NCBI GenBank assembly: GCA_937863385.1
Contig: CALMBW010000020.1
Coordinates: forward strand, 248,001 to 312,000
Source of the DNA: an uncultured Actinomycetes bacterium
GTDB lineage: Bacteria > Actinomycetota > CADDZG01 > WHSQ01
Length of the DNA stretch: 64,000 nt
Reading direction: 5' to 3'
Shown in pieces: positions 41,732-51,504 of the stretch. The position numbers were made by a program, and so were the translations under genes. Under the pieces are notes generated by a model. The model did not search any database. It was not told the DNA's origin and saw only the letters and a list, made by a program, of their open reading frames with translations. Numbering within the stretch: the first letter of the stretch is position 1; the number at the start of each line of letters is the position of its first letter.

Positions 41732-44700
41732 ATGTGGGGTGGGACGAAAGGATCGGCATCAAGGCACCGGCGGACCGTTACGGTCCTGTTCTGTGACCTC
41801 GTCGACTTCACATCTCTCACCGACCGACACGATCCGGAGCTGGTCCACAACGTCGTTTCTTCGCATTTCGAGAAGATGCACGAAGTGCTGTCCGCTTACG
41901 GAGGCACGATCGAAAAATTCATCGGCGACGCGATCATGGCGGTATTCGGCTACCCCAGATCATCCGGCAACGACGCGCTTCGCGCCATCCAGGCCGCCCG
42001 TGCGATGCTCGTAGCGATCGAGGCCCACAATGTGGAGCTCGAGTATCAGTGGGGAATCACCATCTCGGCATCCATCGGAATCGAGACTGGTGAAGTGGTT
42101 GCGAGTGCCGATCCTTCCTCAGAAGCCTTTGTGATGGGACATCCGGTCAACACCGCGGCTCGGCTCGAACAGCAGGCGGGAGCGGGCGAGGTCCTAGTGG
42201 GGCCGGTCACCCTGGAGATAGTCCGTGAGTGCGCCGTCATGGACGAACCGCGGAAACTCTCTTTGAAGGGGAAGAGCCAAGATTCACTCGCCTATCCATT
42301 GCTAGCAGTCAAAGGAACCCCTTCCGGCCACGGTCGCATCGTGGGGAGGGACCAGGAACTCAAACTTCTCCTGGACATGACGCGGGCATCGTCGGACTCG
42401 GGCGACATGGCGCGCGCCTTCATCCGCGGCGATGCAGGAGTTGGGAAATCATCGCTCCTAGCCAGATTCGCTCATCGGATCGAAGCCGATGTGACATTAG
42501 CCGGTGCATGCCGAATCTACCCAGCACCGTCTCCGTTGCAGCCACTGATCGAGATGCTGCACGGATTACTGGGTATCCGTGTCAGTGATCCGGATGAATC
42601 GATACGAGAAAGGATCGCTGCAGAGGTTCACAGCAGTGGGGAGGCAGACTATCTCACCTCGGTACTGGATTCACTGCTTCGAACGGCTGACGACCGCGAC
42701 AGCTCCAACGTGACGTTAGATGATGCATTCAACACCTTACGAGCTCTCCTATTGCCCAGGTTGCGCTCCGGAAACTCCGCGGTACTTCTATTCGAGGACC
42801 TCCATGCGGCAGAGCCTTCTTTCCTTCTTGCTCTCACCCGATTCGCACTGACTCCCACTGCGGGTGACATCGTGCTGGTGGCCACAACTAGGCCTTCCAA
42901 AGACCCGTTCTTGGAACAGCTCCTGGGCTGGGGGAAGATCGTCGACTTACGCCCCTTGGATGCAGCAGCAGCGGACGAACTTCTGACGGCCGCGCCTTTC
43001 CTCCTTCACAACAAGGCACTCAGGCAAAGGATCTTCGAGTCAAGCGGTGGAAACCCCCTCTTTATCCGAGAGTTCGTCAGGATGCTGAGGGACCGGGGTT
43101 CTACGTCATCTACGGGGATCGAAGCTCTGAACATCCCTCAGACCGTGGAATCGGTGATTCAAGCACGGCTAGACGAACTCAGTGTAGAAGCGCGTGAGAC
43201 CTTGCAACGCGCGTCGATACTTGGAAACGACCTTCCGGCAGATCTCCTCTCGGCGCTATTAGGGGAACGCCAGCGAGAACTCAAGGATCTCATCGCCCGT
43301 GGCTTTATCAGCGAAGGCACATCAGGTCTTGCGTTCAACCATGAATCCATCCGCGATGTTGCCTATGGATCCTTGATGCGTGAACAGCGTGTCCCCCTCC
43401 ATAAGGAGGCTGCTGCGGCCATCGCCTCGGCCCAGAGCTTCGAAGGATCCCGGGACGAAGCGATCGGATTCCACCTCGAGTCGGCCTTCAACAACCGCAA
43501 ACTTCTCGGACGGCTGGACGGAGAAGCTCACGATCTAGCAAGATCCGCCGGCGAGCGCCTCTACCGTGCCGGCATCCTCAGACGCGATCGCTTCCAAGAC
43601 ACAACAGGAGCGATGGACCTCTTGGAGCGGGCGATCGAACTACTCCCCGAGGGGCATATCGATCGACTCGACGCTCTCGTCCGCGCTGCAGCGTGCGCCG
43701 TCGAGACCGGGCATCAAGAGAAGGAGCAGGCCTGGTGGAAGGCAGCGACACACGAAGCAACGGACGACCAGCGGGTCCGGCTGGAGATCGAGAAACTCGA
43801 GATGGATCTTCAGAGGGTTTGGGCGGGAGCGCTGGACAGGGACTCGGAACTCGAAAGACGCGCCTTGGAGCTGATCGACCGATTCGCAAGAGAGCAACAC
43901 CTCGACTACCTGTACCGCGCCTGGAGTGCCCTTGCCGTGATTCACTCACTCGTAATCGGGGGACCAGATCCTTCAGCAGCGCTCGAGAACGCCATCTACG
44001 TCGCTCAACGTATGACGCAACACGACGACGAGGCTCTGGCCTCGTTCGTTAGCCTCGCCTCTGCGCTCGTTTGGGGCCCCGTCCCGGTCAGTCAGGCAAA
44101 GAAGCGCGTAGCGGATCTCCGAGAGCGCGTCGGGGATCGCCAACCCTACTCGGCAGCGATGGACTGCTACCTGGGATTACTTATCGGCTTCGGTGGGGAA
44201 ACCGAGGCTGGCAGAGATCTGATCGAGCGCGGGATGAGCTTCTATTCGAACCTTGGGATGCATGGATCCGTTGCGCGGGGGGCTCATTGTCGAGGGGCCT
44301 TGAGCATGTACGCAGGAGATTGGGACCGTGCCAAAGAGATCTACGTAGAGGCATCCGACCACCTGATCAAGACGGGCGATCCGTTCGGGGTTGTGCAGCA
44401 TCTCGCTCATGCAGGTCACATCCTGCTGTGGAAGGGGGACACAGAGGGGGCTCGGCACATGCTAGAGCGCGGAAAGCAACTGCCCGCGGCGCAAACACTT
44501 GAAAAGGTCTTTCTGAATCTGCTAGAGGCTCGATTGCTCGCTCTAGATGAGGACCCGCGGGCCGCCGGCCTCGCTGAAGAGAGCCTACGTGAGATGGCCA
44601 ATCACTCGTGGTGTGAATATGCCGATGCCTACTTGCTGCTGGCCGACCTCTATTGCTCGGTCGGACGATATCAAGAGGCGCGGCTCATGGCGCAGAAAGC

Positions 44701-44812
44701 TCATGAGATGTTCGTCTCAAAGGAAAGCTTGCTGCGGGTTGAAGCAGCTGAACGATTCCTCAAAGAGCTGCCTATCGATCAGCTCTATGACGAAGCTGGT
44801 CGATCTCTTTGA
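41732..44812 (+). CDS. Class III adenylate/guanylate cyclase with AAA ATPase and TPR-like region
   Basis: Residues about 14-180 form a class III nucleotide cyclase: FCDLVDFT with metal Asp22, EKFIGDAIMAVFG with Lys62 and Asp66, and HPVNTAARLE with the transition-state Asn and Arg. A P-loop follows (GDAGVGKSS, about 230) and a LuxR/MalT-like AAA domain. The last ~450 residues are helical repeats of TPR type. This cyclase-AAA-TPR layout is common in Actinomycetota and links nucleotide signalling to an unknown ligand sensed by the repeats. The gene ends overlapping by 41 bp with the convergent CRP-type regulator, a likely target of the product. The start lacks a clear ribosome-binding site. Confidence 0.9.
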   Translation: MWGGTKGSASRHRRTVTVLFCDLVDFTSLTDRHDPELVHNVVSSHFEKMHEVLSAYGGTIEKFIGDAIMAVFGYPRSSGNDALRAIQAARAMLVAIEAHNVELEYQWGITISASIGIETGEVVASADPSSEAFVMGHPVNTAARLEQQAGAGEVLVGPVTLEIVRECAVMDEPRKLSLKGKSQDSLAYPLLAVKGTPSGHGRIVGRDQELKLLLDMTRASSDSGDMARAFIRGDAGVGKSSLLARFAHRIEADVTLAGACRIYPAPSPLQPLIEMLHGLLGIRVSDPDESIRERIAAEVHSSGEADYLTSVLDSLLRTADDRDSSNVTLDDAFNTLRALLLPRLRSGNSAVLLFEDLHAAEPSFLLALTRFALTPTAGDIVLVATTRPSKDPFLEQLLGWGKIVDLRPLDAAAADELLTAAPFLLHNKALRQRIFESSGGNPLFIREFVRMLRDRGSTSSTGIEALNIPQTVESVIQARLDELSVEARETLQRASILGNDLPADLLSALLGERQRELKDLIARGFISEGTSGLAFNHESIRDVAYGSLMREQRVPLHKEAAAAIASAQSFEGSRDEAIGFHLESAFNNRKLLGRLDGEAHDLARSAGERLYRAGILRRDRFQDTTGAMDLLERAIELLPEGHIDRLDALVRAAACAVETGHQEKEQAWWKAATHEATDDQRVRLEIEKLEMDLQRVWAGALDRDSELERRALELIDRFAREQHLDYLYRAWSALAVIHSLVIGGPDPSAALENAIYVAQRMTQHDDEALASFVSLASALVWGPVPVSQAKKRVADLRERVGDRQPYSAAMDCYLGLLIGFGGETEAGRDLIERGMSFYSNLGMHGSVARGAHCRGALSMYAGDWDRAKEIYVEASDHLIKTGDPFGVVQHLAHAGHILLWKGDTEGARHMLERGKQLPAAQTLEKVFLNLLEARLLALDEDPRAAGLAEESLREMANHSWCEYADAYLLLADLYCSVGRYQEARLMAQKAHEMFVSKESLLRVEAAERFLKELPIDQLYDEAGRSL

Positions 44813-45464
44813 TCACGATAGTTCCACGTTCCATCTCTATGTAACGGCGGCTCTCGAAACTACGAAGGATCTGATTCACACTCTGCCGGGAACCTCCGAC
44901 CATGGAAGCGAGATCACCTTGAGTCAGCGATAGATCGAGGGTGAGGCCTTGCTCACTCTTGCTACCGTGCTGTTCAGCCATCTTGACCAGAAGCTTGGCG
45001 ACACGTGCGTGAAGATCCATGAACACAAGGTCGCTCGTCTGCTCGGTTAGGCGTCTGATCATTCCGCCCAATGACTTCAAGAGTGATTCGATCATGGTCG
45101 GTTCTTGCACCAGCATCTCCATCATCAGCGAACGCGTAATCATCAGGACGTCAGTAGGCTCAGCGGCCTCTGCAGTTGCTGAGCGCGGCATCCCATCGAT
45201 CATCGCCAACTCACCAAAGGTGTCGCCTTGCGTAAGAGTTGCTAACACCATCTCTTCACCGCTCGAAGAAACGACCGCGATCTTCACCAAACCCGCGACT
45301 ACAACGTAAGTCGAGTCCCCTAGGTCACCTTGGTGAAAGATGCGCTCACCTCGACGGTAAGAGCGCCTGATAGAGCGACCGAACAAATTCGCGAGGCTAC
45401 TTTCATCGAGGTGAGTAAAAAGGGGCGACCCCTTGAGGAGCTCCCTGACTTGCTCATCGTCCAT
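44772..45464 (-). CDS. CRP/FNR-family transcription regulator
   Basis: The 230-residue protein has a cyclic-nucleotide-binding domain: GERIFHQGDLGDSTYVVVAG, then GDTFGELAMIDGMPRSATAEA, in which the phosphate-binding Glu, Arg and Ser are kept. The C-terminal winged helix is LTQGDLASMVGGSRQSVNQILRSF. It lacks the iron-binding cysteines of FNR, so cAMP is the likely ligand. The adjacent cyclase gene supports this. ATG is preceded by GGAGG. Confidence 0.92.
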   Translation of the reverse strand: MDDEQVRELLKGSPLFTHLDESSLANLFGRSIRRSYRRGERIFHQGDLGDSTYVVVAGLVKIAVVSSSGEEMVLATLTQGDTFGELAMIDGMPRSATAEAAEPTDVLMITRSLMMEMLVQEPTMIESLLKSLGGMIRRLTEQTSDLVFMDLHARVAKLLVKMAEQHGSKSEQGLTLDLSLTQGDLASMVGGSRQSVNQILRSFESRRYIEMERGTIVIKEIDQLRHRADR

Positions 45465-45593
45465 TGCGCGCCTCCGTCTACGTCTATCGTCCCACTTTCG
45501 GCCGCAGCCATTCCACCTGCAAGAACAGATGTGGAGTCGGTGACACTTCTTTGGTAGGGGGATCAGGGGGCCGACCGCATAGCGACGTAGGAA

Positions 45594-46184
45594 CTAGATG
45601 GGTGGGGCGGGGTCGTATTGGATGCCTTTGCGAACGGCTCGGGCTCGGTCTTCGGAGTGCAGACGCTTGACGAGATGCAGGGCCATGTCGATGCCGGCGC
45701 TCACGCCTGCGGCGGTGATGACTTCGCCGCTGTCGACGAATCGGTCGTCGGGCCGCACTTCGACCGAGCTATCGAGATCCTTGAGCAGGTCGAGTTGCGC
45801 CCAGTAGGTGGTTGCGGGGCGGGCGGTCAACAAGCCTGCGTCTGCGAAAACCAGCGCGCCGGTGCAGACACTCGTCATCAAGGTGCCGCCAGATGCCAAG
45901 TCGCTCAGCCACTGTTTGATGCTCTCGTCGCCCAATTGCGCCCGGGTGCCGATGCCGCCCGGGAACACCAGAACATCTAGCTCGCCAACGTTTGATCGGG
46001 TGCGATCGGGCAGGACACGCAACCCCTTGGCACAGGTAACCGGACCCTCTTCATCGGCGAAAGTGAGAACTTCGACGTCGTCGTCGGGCCACTCCTTGGC
46101 CCAATGTGCCAGGACCTCCCACGGCCCGGCCCAGTCAAGCTCTTCGGCGTTGGGGAACAGATAGATGCCGATGCGGGTGGTCAA
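45594..46184 (-). CDS. DJ-1/PfpI-family protein
   Basis: The 196-residue protein has the class I glutamine amidotransferase-like fold with the nucleophile elbow SVCTGALVFADAG and an upstream VFPGGIGTR segment. YLFPNAEELDWAGPWEV is typical of the group that includes isonitrile hydratases and AraC-type N-terminal domains. There is no DNA-binding domain here. The exact reaction is not predictable. Its start overlaps the ftsH stop by 4 bp, so it is translated with ftsH. Confidence 0.85.
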   Translation of the reverse strand: MTTRIGIYLFPNAEELDWAGPWEVLAHWAKEWPDDDVEVLTFADEEGPVTCAKGLRVLPDRTRSNVGELDVLVFPGGIGTRAQLGDESIKQWLSDLASGGTLMTSVCTGALVFADAGLLTARPATTYWAQLDLLKDLDSSVEVRPDDRFVDSGEVITAAGVSAGIDMALHLVKRLHSEDRARAVRKGIQYDPAPPI

Positions 46185-48331
46185 GGGCGGATCTCGTTGG
46201 TCTCGTCGGCCACGATCTCTTGAGTGGCATGAGGATCGGAATCGGAGCTCTGGAAACCATCGTCGTTCGGTGAGCCTGGATCGGGGTCCGGATCCATCTC
46301 GCTTTCCGTTTTCTGTGTCGGAAACGTGGGCGGATCTACGGGGGAGTTCTTCGGTAAAAACAGGGTTTCTAGTTCGGCTTTGCCTATCGTTTCCTTCTCG
46401 AGCAGGAGCTCGGCCAGTTCGTCCATGCCATCTCGCTTCTCGCGCAGGATGGTCCGGGCTCGTTCTTGAGCGTCGACGAGGATCGCCATGGTCTCGCGAT
46501 CGATCGCCACCTCGGTCTCGTCCGACACGTTCTCGCCGCGACGGAATACCGGGTTAAGGAAGCGCGCTCCGGGCTCTGCGATGTTGATGGGGCCGACCTT
46601 GTCGGACATACCGAACTCCATCACCATCCTGCGTGCCAGCTCGGTCGCTCGCCTAAGGTCGTCTTGCGCTCCGGTCGTTGCGTAGCCGAAGACGACCTCT
46701 TCGGCTGCCCGGCCCCCAAGAAGCACGGCGATACGGTCACGGAGCTCTGGTTCGGTCATCAGGTAGCGCTCTTCTTCTGGGAGTTGCTCGGTGTAACCGA
46801 GTGCCCCGATGCTGCGAGGGATGATGGAGACACGGTGAACGGGATCGGCGTGCTCGACGAAGTGGGCTACCAGCGCGTGACCGAGCTCGTGATAGGCGAC
46901 GAGACGCCGCTCCTTCTCCGACAGAACCTGCGAGCGTCGCTCGAGACCCGCAACCACTCTGTCGACGGCCTCCTCCAATTCACGCATGCTCACGGCTTCA
47001 CTGCCTCGGCGTGCGGCCAGCAGGGCTGCCTCGTTGATGACGTTGGCAAGCTGCGCCCCGGAGAAGCCGGGCGTGCGCCGGGCAAGCACGGAAAGATCGG
47101 CCCCCGGTGCCATCTTTACCTCGCGCGCATGGATGCGCAGGATCTCCTCGCGGCCCCCGACATCCGGCAGGTTCACTACGATCTGCCGATCGAAGCGGCC
47201 GGGCCGCGTCAGAGCGGCGTCGAGAACCTCGGGCCGGTTCGATGCGGCCATGATGATGACGCCGGAGTTGGGGTCGAAGCCATCCATCTCGGTGAGCAAC
47301 TGCTGCAAGGTTTGTTCCTGCTCTTGATGCGCTCCGAGCTGGTTTCCGGCAGCACCGGAACGGGACATCCCGATCGAGTCGATCTCGTCGATGAACACGA
47401 TCGCAGGAGCCTTCTCACGCGCTTGGCGGAACAGGTCACGCACGCGAGCTGCACCCAGACCGACGAACATCTCGATGAACTCTGACGCAGAGATGTAGAA
47501 GAAAGGCACACCGGCCTCGCCGGCAACTGCACGCGCCAGCAGGGTCTTGCCCGTTCCCGGGGGGCCGACGAGGAGTACACCCTTAGGGATACGGGCGCCG
47601 ATCGTTAGGTACTTATCGGGTCGCTTCAGGTAGTCGACCAACTCCACAAGCTCTGCTTCGACCTCATCGACACCCGCAACGTCGTTGAAGGTGGTCTTCA
47701 TGTCGGCACGGTCGAACAACTTCGCCTTGTTGCGGCCGAACGACAGCGGGCCGCCCCCGCCGCCGCCCATCTGCTGGCGCATCCGGCGCGTCATGAACAT
47801 GTAGATGCCGATGATGACGATGAACGGAAGGAAGCTGATGAAGAGACCGGTCCACGGGCTGGGCTGCGAGGCTCCGATCTCGACGTCTTGCGCCCGAAGC
47901 TCCTCAACAAGAGCGTTCGACTCGTAGTTCGGGGGCAAGGTAGCGACGAAGTCCACCGGATCGCCGCCACGCTTGGGTTGGTAGGTCCCCGTGACGTTTC
48001 CGGTCCCGATGTTGGCTTCGGTCACGGCGCCTTCCTCTACGAGGGTGAGGAAGCGCGAGAACGAGATCGACTCTCGTTCGGTGCCCAAGAAGAAGGACTG
48101 CAGCAGAAGGAAACCCACTAGGACGGCAAGGGCCACGCCGAGGTTGTTCCACCACGGCTTCTGGGCGGGGGGCGGCTTGGATGAGCCGGCCGGCCCGGCT
48201 TCCTCGCCGGGGCCGTGCTTGGGTCTGGGGCGTCGCAAGCGTTCCTTCACGCTGCGAACCTTACCCATCAGGAGAAGTAACGGGTTCCGGCGTCCTGCGG
48301 GCAGCGAGATCCCTCCCGACACGCTAGACAT
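46181..48331 (-). CDS. ftsH: ATP-dependent zinc metalloprotease FtsH
   Basis: A membrane-anchored AAA protease. Two hydrophobic helices (about 66-86 and 159-180) flank an extracytoplasmic domain. The AAA core has [27 protein letters not shown] and the SRH arginines, and the protease domain has the zinc motif HELGH and a downstream Asp. It degrades misfolded and regulatory membrane proteins. The C-terminal ~70 residues are acidic and disordered. The longest frame starts at ATG 48331. A GTG at 48250 with TAAGGT 7 nt upstream would give a leaderless message of 689 residues and leave room for the divergent small gene, so the start is uncertain. Confidence 0.95.
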   Translation of the reverse strand: MSSVSGGISLPAGRRNPLLLLMGKVRSVKERLRRPRPKHGPGEEAGPAGSSKPPPAQKPWWNNLGVALAVLVGFLLLQSFFLGTERESISFSRFLTLVEEGAVTEANIGTGNVTGTYQPKRGGDPVDFVATLPPNYESNALVEELRAQDVEIGASQPSPWTGLFISFLPFIVIIGIYMFMTRRMRQQMGGGGGGPLSFGRNKAKLFDRADMKTTFNDVAGVDEVEAELVELVDYLKRPDKYLTIGARIPKGVLLVGPPGTGKTLLARAVAGEAGVPFFYISASEFIEMFVGLGAARVRDLFRQAREKAPAIVFIDEIDSIGMSRSGAAGNQLGAHQEQEQTLQQLLTEMDGFDPNSGVIIMAASNRPEVLDAALTRPGRFDRQIVVNLPDVGGREEILRIHAREVKMAPGADLSVLARRTPGFSGAQLANVINEAALLAARRGSEAVSMRELEEAVDRVVAGLERRSQVLSEKERRLVAYHELGHALVAHFVEHADPVHRVSIIPRSIGALGYTEQLPEEERYLMTEPELRDRIAVLLGGRAAEEVVFGYATTGAQDDLRRATELARRMVMEFGMSDKVGPINIAEPGARFLNPVFRRGENVSDETEVAIDRETMAILVDAQERARTILREKRDGMDELAELLLEKETIGKAELETLFLPKNSPVDPPTFPTQKTESEMDPDPDPGSPNDDGFQSSDSDPHATQEIVADETNEIRP

Positions 48332-48336
48332 AGGGG

Positions 48337-48498
48337 ATGAGATATCTCGTGCCCCTCATAGTGCTCATCGGTGTCGTCCTGCTGATGGGCAGCTTCAACG
48401 GCGAGGGCTTCAGAGCCGTTCGGGGGGTGCTGTTCGGGATCGGATTGTTAGGACTGCTCGTGGTGATCTTCGGGATCATCGCTGCCCAAGCAACCTAG
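48337..48498 (+). CDS. 53-residue two-helix membrane protein
   Basis: ATG at 48337 to TAG at 48496-48498. The product is nearly all hydrophobic: helix 1 at about 3-18 (YLVPLIVLIGVVLLMG), a short polar turn with NGEGFRAVRG, and helix 2 at about 31-49. It starts head-to-head with ftsH. FtsH acts on small membrane proteins and is regulated by some, so proximity is suggestive only. It ends 6 bp before the convergent glnE stop. Confidence 0.5.
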   Translation: MRYLVPLIVLIGVVLLMGSFNGEGFRAVRGVLFGIGLLGLLVVIFGIIAAQAT

Positions 48499-48504
48499 CG
48501 CCGC

Positions 48505-51165
48505 CTAGCGGGAACGCTCGGTTCCCCCGTACACGACCCTCTCGCACACCAATCGAGCCCGGCGGGTCATCTTCAGGTAAGAATCCTCGAGCTCTTGGCG
48601 TGGCTGCTCCTCGAATCCCATGGCCTTGCCCAAAGCCTCCAGGTCCTCGGGTTTGGATGGCAGCGCATCGACAGGTTTGCCACTGATGAAGAACAGCCGG
48701 TTACGCAACCTACAGAGAAATAGGTACGCGTCGACGAGGTAGCGGGCCTCTTGTTCGGAGATCAACTCGGCCACCCGAGCGCCATCGATAGCGTCAAGGG
48801 TTCCCGGCACCTGAAGGAAGGGCAGATGGTGCGCGCTCTGTAGTTGGAACATCTGAGCCGCGAACTCGATGTCGGACATGCCGCCCGGTCCAAGCTTCAG
48901 ATGGCGACGGGGGTCGGTTCCCTTCGGGATGCGTTCCTTCTCCATCCGGGCTTTCAGGTGACGGATCTCGGCAACCGCAGCTTGGGTGAGCCGCTCCGGG
49001 AACGCCAGGTCACGCGTCTCGTCCACCAGACGCTGCCCCAGAGCGAGATCGCCGGCCACCGGGCGCGCCTTGATCAAAGCCTGATGCTCCCAGGGTTGTG
49101 ACCAACGCTTGTAGTACTCGGCGTAACCACCCAGCGAACGCGCCAGCAAAGAGGAGCGCCCTTCGGGCCGCAGGTCTGCGTCGATCTTGAAAGCCTGGCC
49201 TTCGGGAGTCACTTCCCCGATCGCGCGCATCAGGTCTTCGGCGATCCGCTCCGCCTCATGGGGATCGCCGTCGAAGACGAACATCACATCGATATCCGAG
49301 CTGTAGTTGAGCTCGCGCCCACCCAGCTTTCCCATCCCGATAACCGCGAACGGGATGCTCGCATCTTGAAGAGCAGCTTCCAGGCACGCCTCGGCGAGAT
49401 CGGCGAGGCTGCTGCCGACATCGCGCGCATCGATCTCTCCGCCGACGTCGGCTACGGCGATGCGCAACATCTCGCGCCGCTTGAACCGCCGCAGACCTTC
49501 GAGCCGCCGCTCCGGCCCCCGCCAGCCGAGCGAAGAGATCGCCCCCGCTACGAGCTGCCGGCGGTCCTTCGGTTCATTGGGACGCAACTCCGAGAACGAC
49601 GAGATCTCCTCGGGGACGTGGCCCAAGATCTCTCCCAAGAGCCGGCCGCTGCCCAGCACCTTGGCCAGTGCGGCAAGCCCCGGCGGGTTGTCTCGCAATG
49701 CTCCCAAGGTGTCCAAACGATGCTGGAGCGCCTCACCGAGCCGCAGGAAAGCGAACAGGCCTTGATCGGGCTGGGGCGAGGACGCCAGAAACCGCAACAT
49801 CGCGGGGGTCAGAACCCGCAGCAACTTCGCCCGGCGAGACGATCCTGCAACGAGTCCCTCGAGGGTCCGTGCGGCGCGCTGCACGTCACGGAACCCAAGG
49901 ACGTGGAGCCTCTCCTTGAGAGCGGCACTCGATAGCCGGGCACCGGTCGGGTCGGCAAGCGACTCGACCATCGGGCGGTAGAAGAGCTTCTCGAAACGGC
50001 CGCGCACATCGGCGAGGACACTGCGGTGCGCTTCGATGAACCTCGCGCCCGCACTCGCCGACGGGGTATCGCCGTATCCCATCGTCCTGCCCAGGCGCGC
50101 TATGGACTCTTCGTCATTTGGAAGATGGTGCGTCTGGCGCTCCTGCCACAGTTGTAGCCGGTGCTCCACGTTACGAAGCCATCCGTATGCAACCGCCATC
50201 CCGGCTGCGTCCTCTTCGGCGATGTAGCCACCGTCTGAAAGGGCTCGAAGCGACTGCAATGTGTTGCCCCCGTGCACGGTTGGGTCTGCACCACCATGGA
50301 CGAGCTGCAGAAGCTGCACCGAGAACTCGATGTCACGGATACCACCCGGTCCCAACTTCACGTCGTCGGACTCCGTGACACGCAACCGGCGCGATGTCGC
50401 CGCTGCATGCGATTCGACGCGCTCCTTCATCCGTCGAATCTCGGCGATGCGCTCCTCGGACACTTCGGCCGGATAGACGAATGCACGCGTTCGCTCGATG
50501 AAAGCCGTACCGACGGACTCATCACCCGCAGCGGGGCGCGCTTTCACCAGGGCTTGGAACTCCCAGGTCTTCGCCCACTTGCGGTAGTACTCGAGATATC
50601 CGTCGAGCGACCTGACGAGTGCTCCGCTTCGACCTTCTGGTCTGAGATTCAAGTCGATGCGGTAAGCCTGTCCCTGAGGTGTGAAATCGGAAAGGGCATG
50701 AACCAGCTTCGACGCATAGCGCGTGCCGGCATCGGCATCCTCTGCCACGAACATAAGGTCGATGTCCGAGCAGTAGTTCAGTTCACGGCCCCCAAGCTTG
50801 CCCATCGATATCACTGCGAATCCGTCAGGGACCGGCTCATCCAAGTGGCTCATCGCCACGCAGAGACAGGCGTCGGCCAGATCCGCCAAAGCGCGGCCCA
50901 CACGGGCGACGTCGATCTCTGCGGTTAGATCCCGGCCTGCGATCTCGGCCAGGCGGCGGCGCTTCTCGATCCGAAGCTCCTCCAGGCCGCCACGACTCGC
51001 GGCCGCCTGCATCTCTGGCCTGTAGTCATCGGGTAAGGGGCCGGTCTGCGAGAGCAATGCAACCAGCCGGTCGTCATCTCTCAGGTCTGTGAGCGAGCGG
51101 CTCGCGGCCTCGATCGCCGCCAGCCGGGCGGGCCCGGGGTCGACGACGGAGCTTGATTGCGACAT
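48505..51165 (-). CDS. glnE: Bifunctional glutamine synthetase adenylyltransferase/adenylyl-removing enzyme
   Basis: Two nucleotidyltransferase domains in tandem: SMGKLGGRELNYCSDIDLMFV in the first ~150 residues and GMGKLGGRELNYSSDIDVMFVF near residue 630, each with its acidic pair. Linker helices of the GlnE type follow both. The N-terminal domain removes and the C-terminal domain adds AMP on GlnA. The 886-residue protein is shorter at the N-terminus than many homologues (about 950-1000), so the first domain lacks part of the usual leader helices. TAGAGT lies 9 nt before ATG. The target Tyr is present in glnA at 38.3 kb. Confidence 0.95.
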   Translation of the reverse strand: MSQSSSVVDPGPARLAAIEAASRSLTDLRDDDRLVALLSQTGPLPDDYRPEMQAAASRGGLEELRIEKRRRLAEIAGRDLTAEIDVARVGRALADLADACLCVAMSHLDEPVPDGFAVISMGKLGGRELNYCSDIDLMFVAEDADAGTRYASKLVHALSDFTPQGQAYRIDLNLRPEGRSGALVRSLDGYLEYYRKWAKTWEFQALVKARPAAGDESVGTAFIERTRAFVYPAEVSEERIAEIRRMKERVESHAAATSRRLRVTESDDVKLGPGGIRDIEFSVQLLQLVHGGADPTVHGGNTLQSLRALSDGGYIAEEDAAGMAVAYGWLRNVEHRLQLWQERQTHHLPNDEESIARLGRTMGYGDTPSASAGARFIEAHRSVLADVRGRFEKLFYRPMVESLADPTGARLSSAALKERLHVLGFRDVQRAARTLEGLVAGSSRRAKLLRVLTPAMLRFLASSPQPDQGLFAFLRLGEALQHRLDTLGALRDNPPGLAALAKVLGSGRLLGEILGHVPEEISSFSELRPNEPKDRRQLVAGAISSLGWRGPERRLEGLRRFKRREMLRIAVADVGGEIDARDVGSSLADLAEACLEAALQDASIPFAVIGMGKLGGRELNYSSDIDVMFVFDGDPHEAERIAEDLMRAIGEVTPEGQAFKIDADLRPEGRSSLLARSLGGYAEYYKRWSQPWEHQALIKARPVAGDLALGQRLVDETRDLAFPERLTQAAVAEIRHLKARMEKERIPKGTDPRRHLKLGPGGMSDIEFAAQMFQLQSAHHLPFLQVPGTLDAIDGARVAELISEQEARYLVDAYLFLCRLRNRLFFISGKPVDALPSKPEDLEALGKAMGFEEQPRQELEDSYLKMTRRARLVCERVVYGGTERSR

Positions 51166-51310
51166 GTACTTAGAACTCTACCGTTGGGCCGCGAGGCCTA
51201 TCGGGGCGGGGATGTAGGCCTTCGGTTGTGGATGAGACACAAAAACGACCCCGATAGTTCTCTGTCAAGTCAGGTTTACCGCTCTCCGAAGCTTCACTAA
51301 GGTTCGCAAT
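51166..51310. other. Promoter-proximal gap between glnE and the NlpC/P60 leader
   Basis: It contains the glnE -10 hexamer (51180-51175) and, on +, presumably the promoter of the leader RNA. No gene is visible. Confidence 0.4.
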
Positions 51311-51439
51311 CTGATGCCCCCTTGAGGGGCGGAAGGATCTCCGCCAGAGGTTCTTCATCAGTCCGCGGCTCGCCTGGGGATCGCGGGTGCATCCATCGTG
51401 ATGCCCACCCCAGGAGCAAGCCGGAAGTCGGAGGACTTC
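51311..51439 (+). ncRNA. Structured 5' leader of the NlpC/P60 gene, candidate riboswitch
   Basis: Four stems follow in a row. CTGATG (51311-51316) pairs with CATCAG (51356-51361), enclosing CCCC/GGGG (51317-51329) or the overlapping GGCGGA/TCCGCC (51328-51345). A long hairpin pairs 51373-51379 with 51408-51414 and continues as 51385-51393 with 51400-51406. A final GAAGTC/GACTTC hairpin is at 51424-51439. In Actinomycetota, NlpC/P60 and rpf genes often follow c-di-AMP (ydaO) riboswitches. CGGAGGA at 51429-51435 resembles one ydaO segment, but the conserved 3' block of that class is not visible, so the class is open. Confidence 0.45.
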
Positions 51440-51504
51440 GCTGTCGTGGTCTAAGCACGCGCGCGCAGCAAGCAATACGAGGTCCTCATTGCAGGGAGGT
51501 GAGA

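Noticed and set aside
51180-51504. Canonical ydaO c-di-AMP riboswitch
   Set aside because: The association fits, but the conserved 3' segment of that class is not visible; kept only as an unclassified structured leader.
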